DNA of 42,585 bases, from NCBI GenBank assembly GCA_004802725.1, contig SGPM01000198.1, forward strand, positions 1-42,585. The letters are read 5' to 3'. The stretch's first letter is position 1. Each line of letters begins with the position of its first letter. The notes under the pieces were generated by a model. It was not told where the DNA came from. It did no database searches and saw only the letters and a list, made by a program, of their open reading frames with translations. Below are positions 42,309 through 42,585 of the stretch, one piece after another. The position numbers and the translations under genes are program-made. The stretch is from Antrodiella citrinella (lineage: Eukaryota; Basidiomycota; Agaricomycetes; Polyporales; Steccherinaceae).

Positions 42309-42585
42309 CGTGTAAGAACAGCCTGGGGTATTGTTTGAACCATGTACGTTTCGAACAGAGATGTTGATTGTTGTTGTTATAAACCACGGAGTTCTTATTG
42401 GGAACACTAGCACTCTCATGAGGATTATCAATGCCCTCGTCATAGCAAATTGGAAGGTTCTGCCAGTGCGAACGCGTCGTGTTTTTAAGAATAAGATCAC
42501 GACCACGTGTAAGCGCTCACAGAGCGTTTTGTTCGTCACCAGGNGNCGNCCAGNTGAGCTGAGCNNGCACANACNNCNCNCATNT
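42309..42585. other. Window end, no gene recognised
   Basis: This is the 3' flank of the preceding gene. The last 45 bases are full of Ns. Confidence 0.4.

Noticed and set aside
1..42585. tRNA, rRNA or CRISPR-like repeats
   Set aside because: None found by eye; the organism is eukaryotic, and regular spaced repeats are absent.

Overview
This window is nuclear DNA from a filamentous basidiomycete, most likely an Agaricomycete. Almost every gene can only be read by removing short GT-AG introns of about 45-75 nt. The gene set is typical of that group: F-box/LRR-like proteins, a NACHT (NLR-type) NTPase with a four-helix-bundle-like N-terminus, OTT_1508-like deaminases, Fic proteins and a fungal flavin monooxygenase. 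I saw no rRNA, tRNA, CRISPR array, transposase or reverse transcriptase.

Layout. (1) 1-3.07 kb and 7.5-10.64 kb are two copies of one segment: a minus-strand OTT_1508-like deaminase, a divergent plus-strand Mn-superoxide dismutase about 165 bp away, and the 5' exon of an NLR. The second MnSOD is intact (six exons, 222 aa); the first is a deletion pseudogene. (2) 3.4-4.0 kb holds a small unknown gene. (3) 4.07-6.75 kb is a mosaic of truncated pieces: a dynamin G1 fragment, an F-box gene remnant (paralogue at 18.3 kb), a nearly unchanged 112-bp block copied from the F-box-like gene at 24.5 kb, the tail of the monooxygenase at 33.3 kb, then the 3' flank of the deaminase. (4) 10.35-13.3 kb is a broken NLR. 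(5) 13.8-28.5 kb carries five F-box-family loci (two clearly broken, one with an apparent frameshift), a zinc-type MDR oxidoreductase, an unknown gene and prefoldin subunit 6. (6) 28.8-34.1 kb holds a third, inverted and broken deaminase copy, then a complete 12-exon flavin monooxygenase. (7) 34.8-39.4 kb holds two tandem Fic genes, each with the inhibitory helix motif and the catalytic motif, and each with one apparent lesion. (8) 39.9-42.3 kb holds the mitochondrial complex III assembly chaperone CBP3/UQCC1 and an unknown protein, in sequence with many Ns.

How it fits together. Conserved single genes (MnSOD, prefoldin 6, CBP3, MDR, FMO) sit among lineage-specific genes of the kind linked to protein turnover, self/non-self recognition and biological conflict (F-box, NLR, deaminase, Fic). 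The lineage-specific genes duplicate, invert, fuse and decay. The main result is this birth-and-death structure. Some single-base lesions could be consensus errors, because parts of the window contain ambiguous bases.
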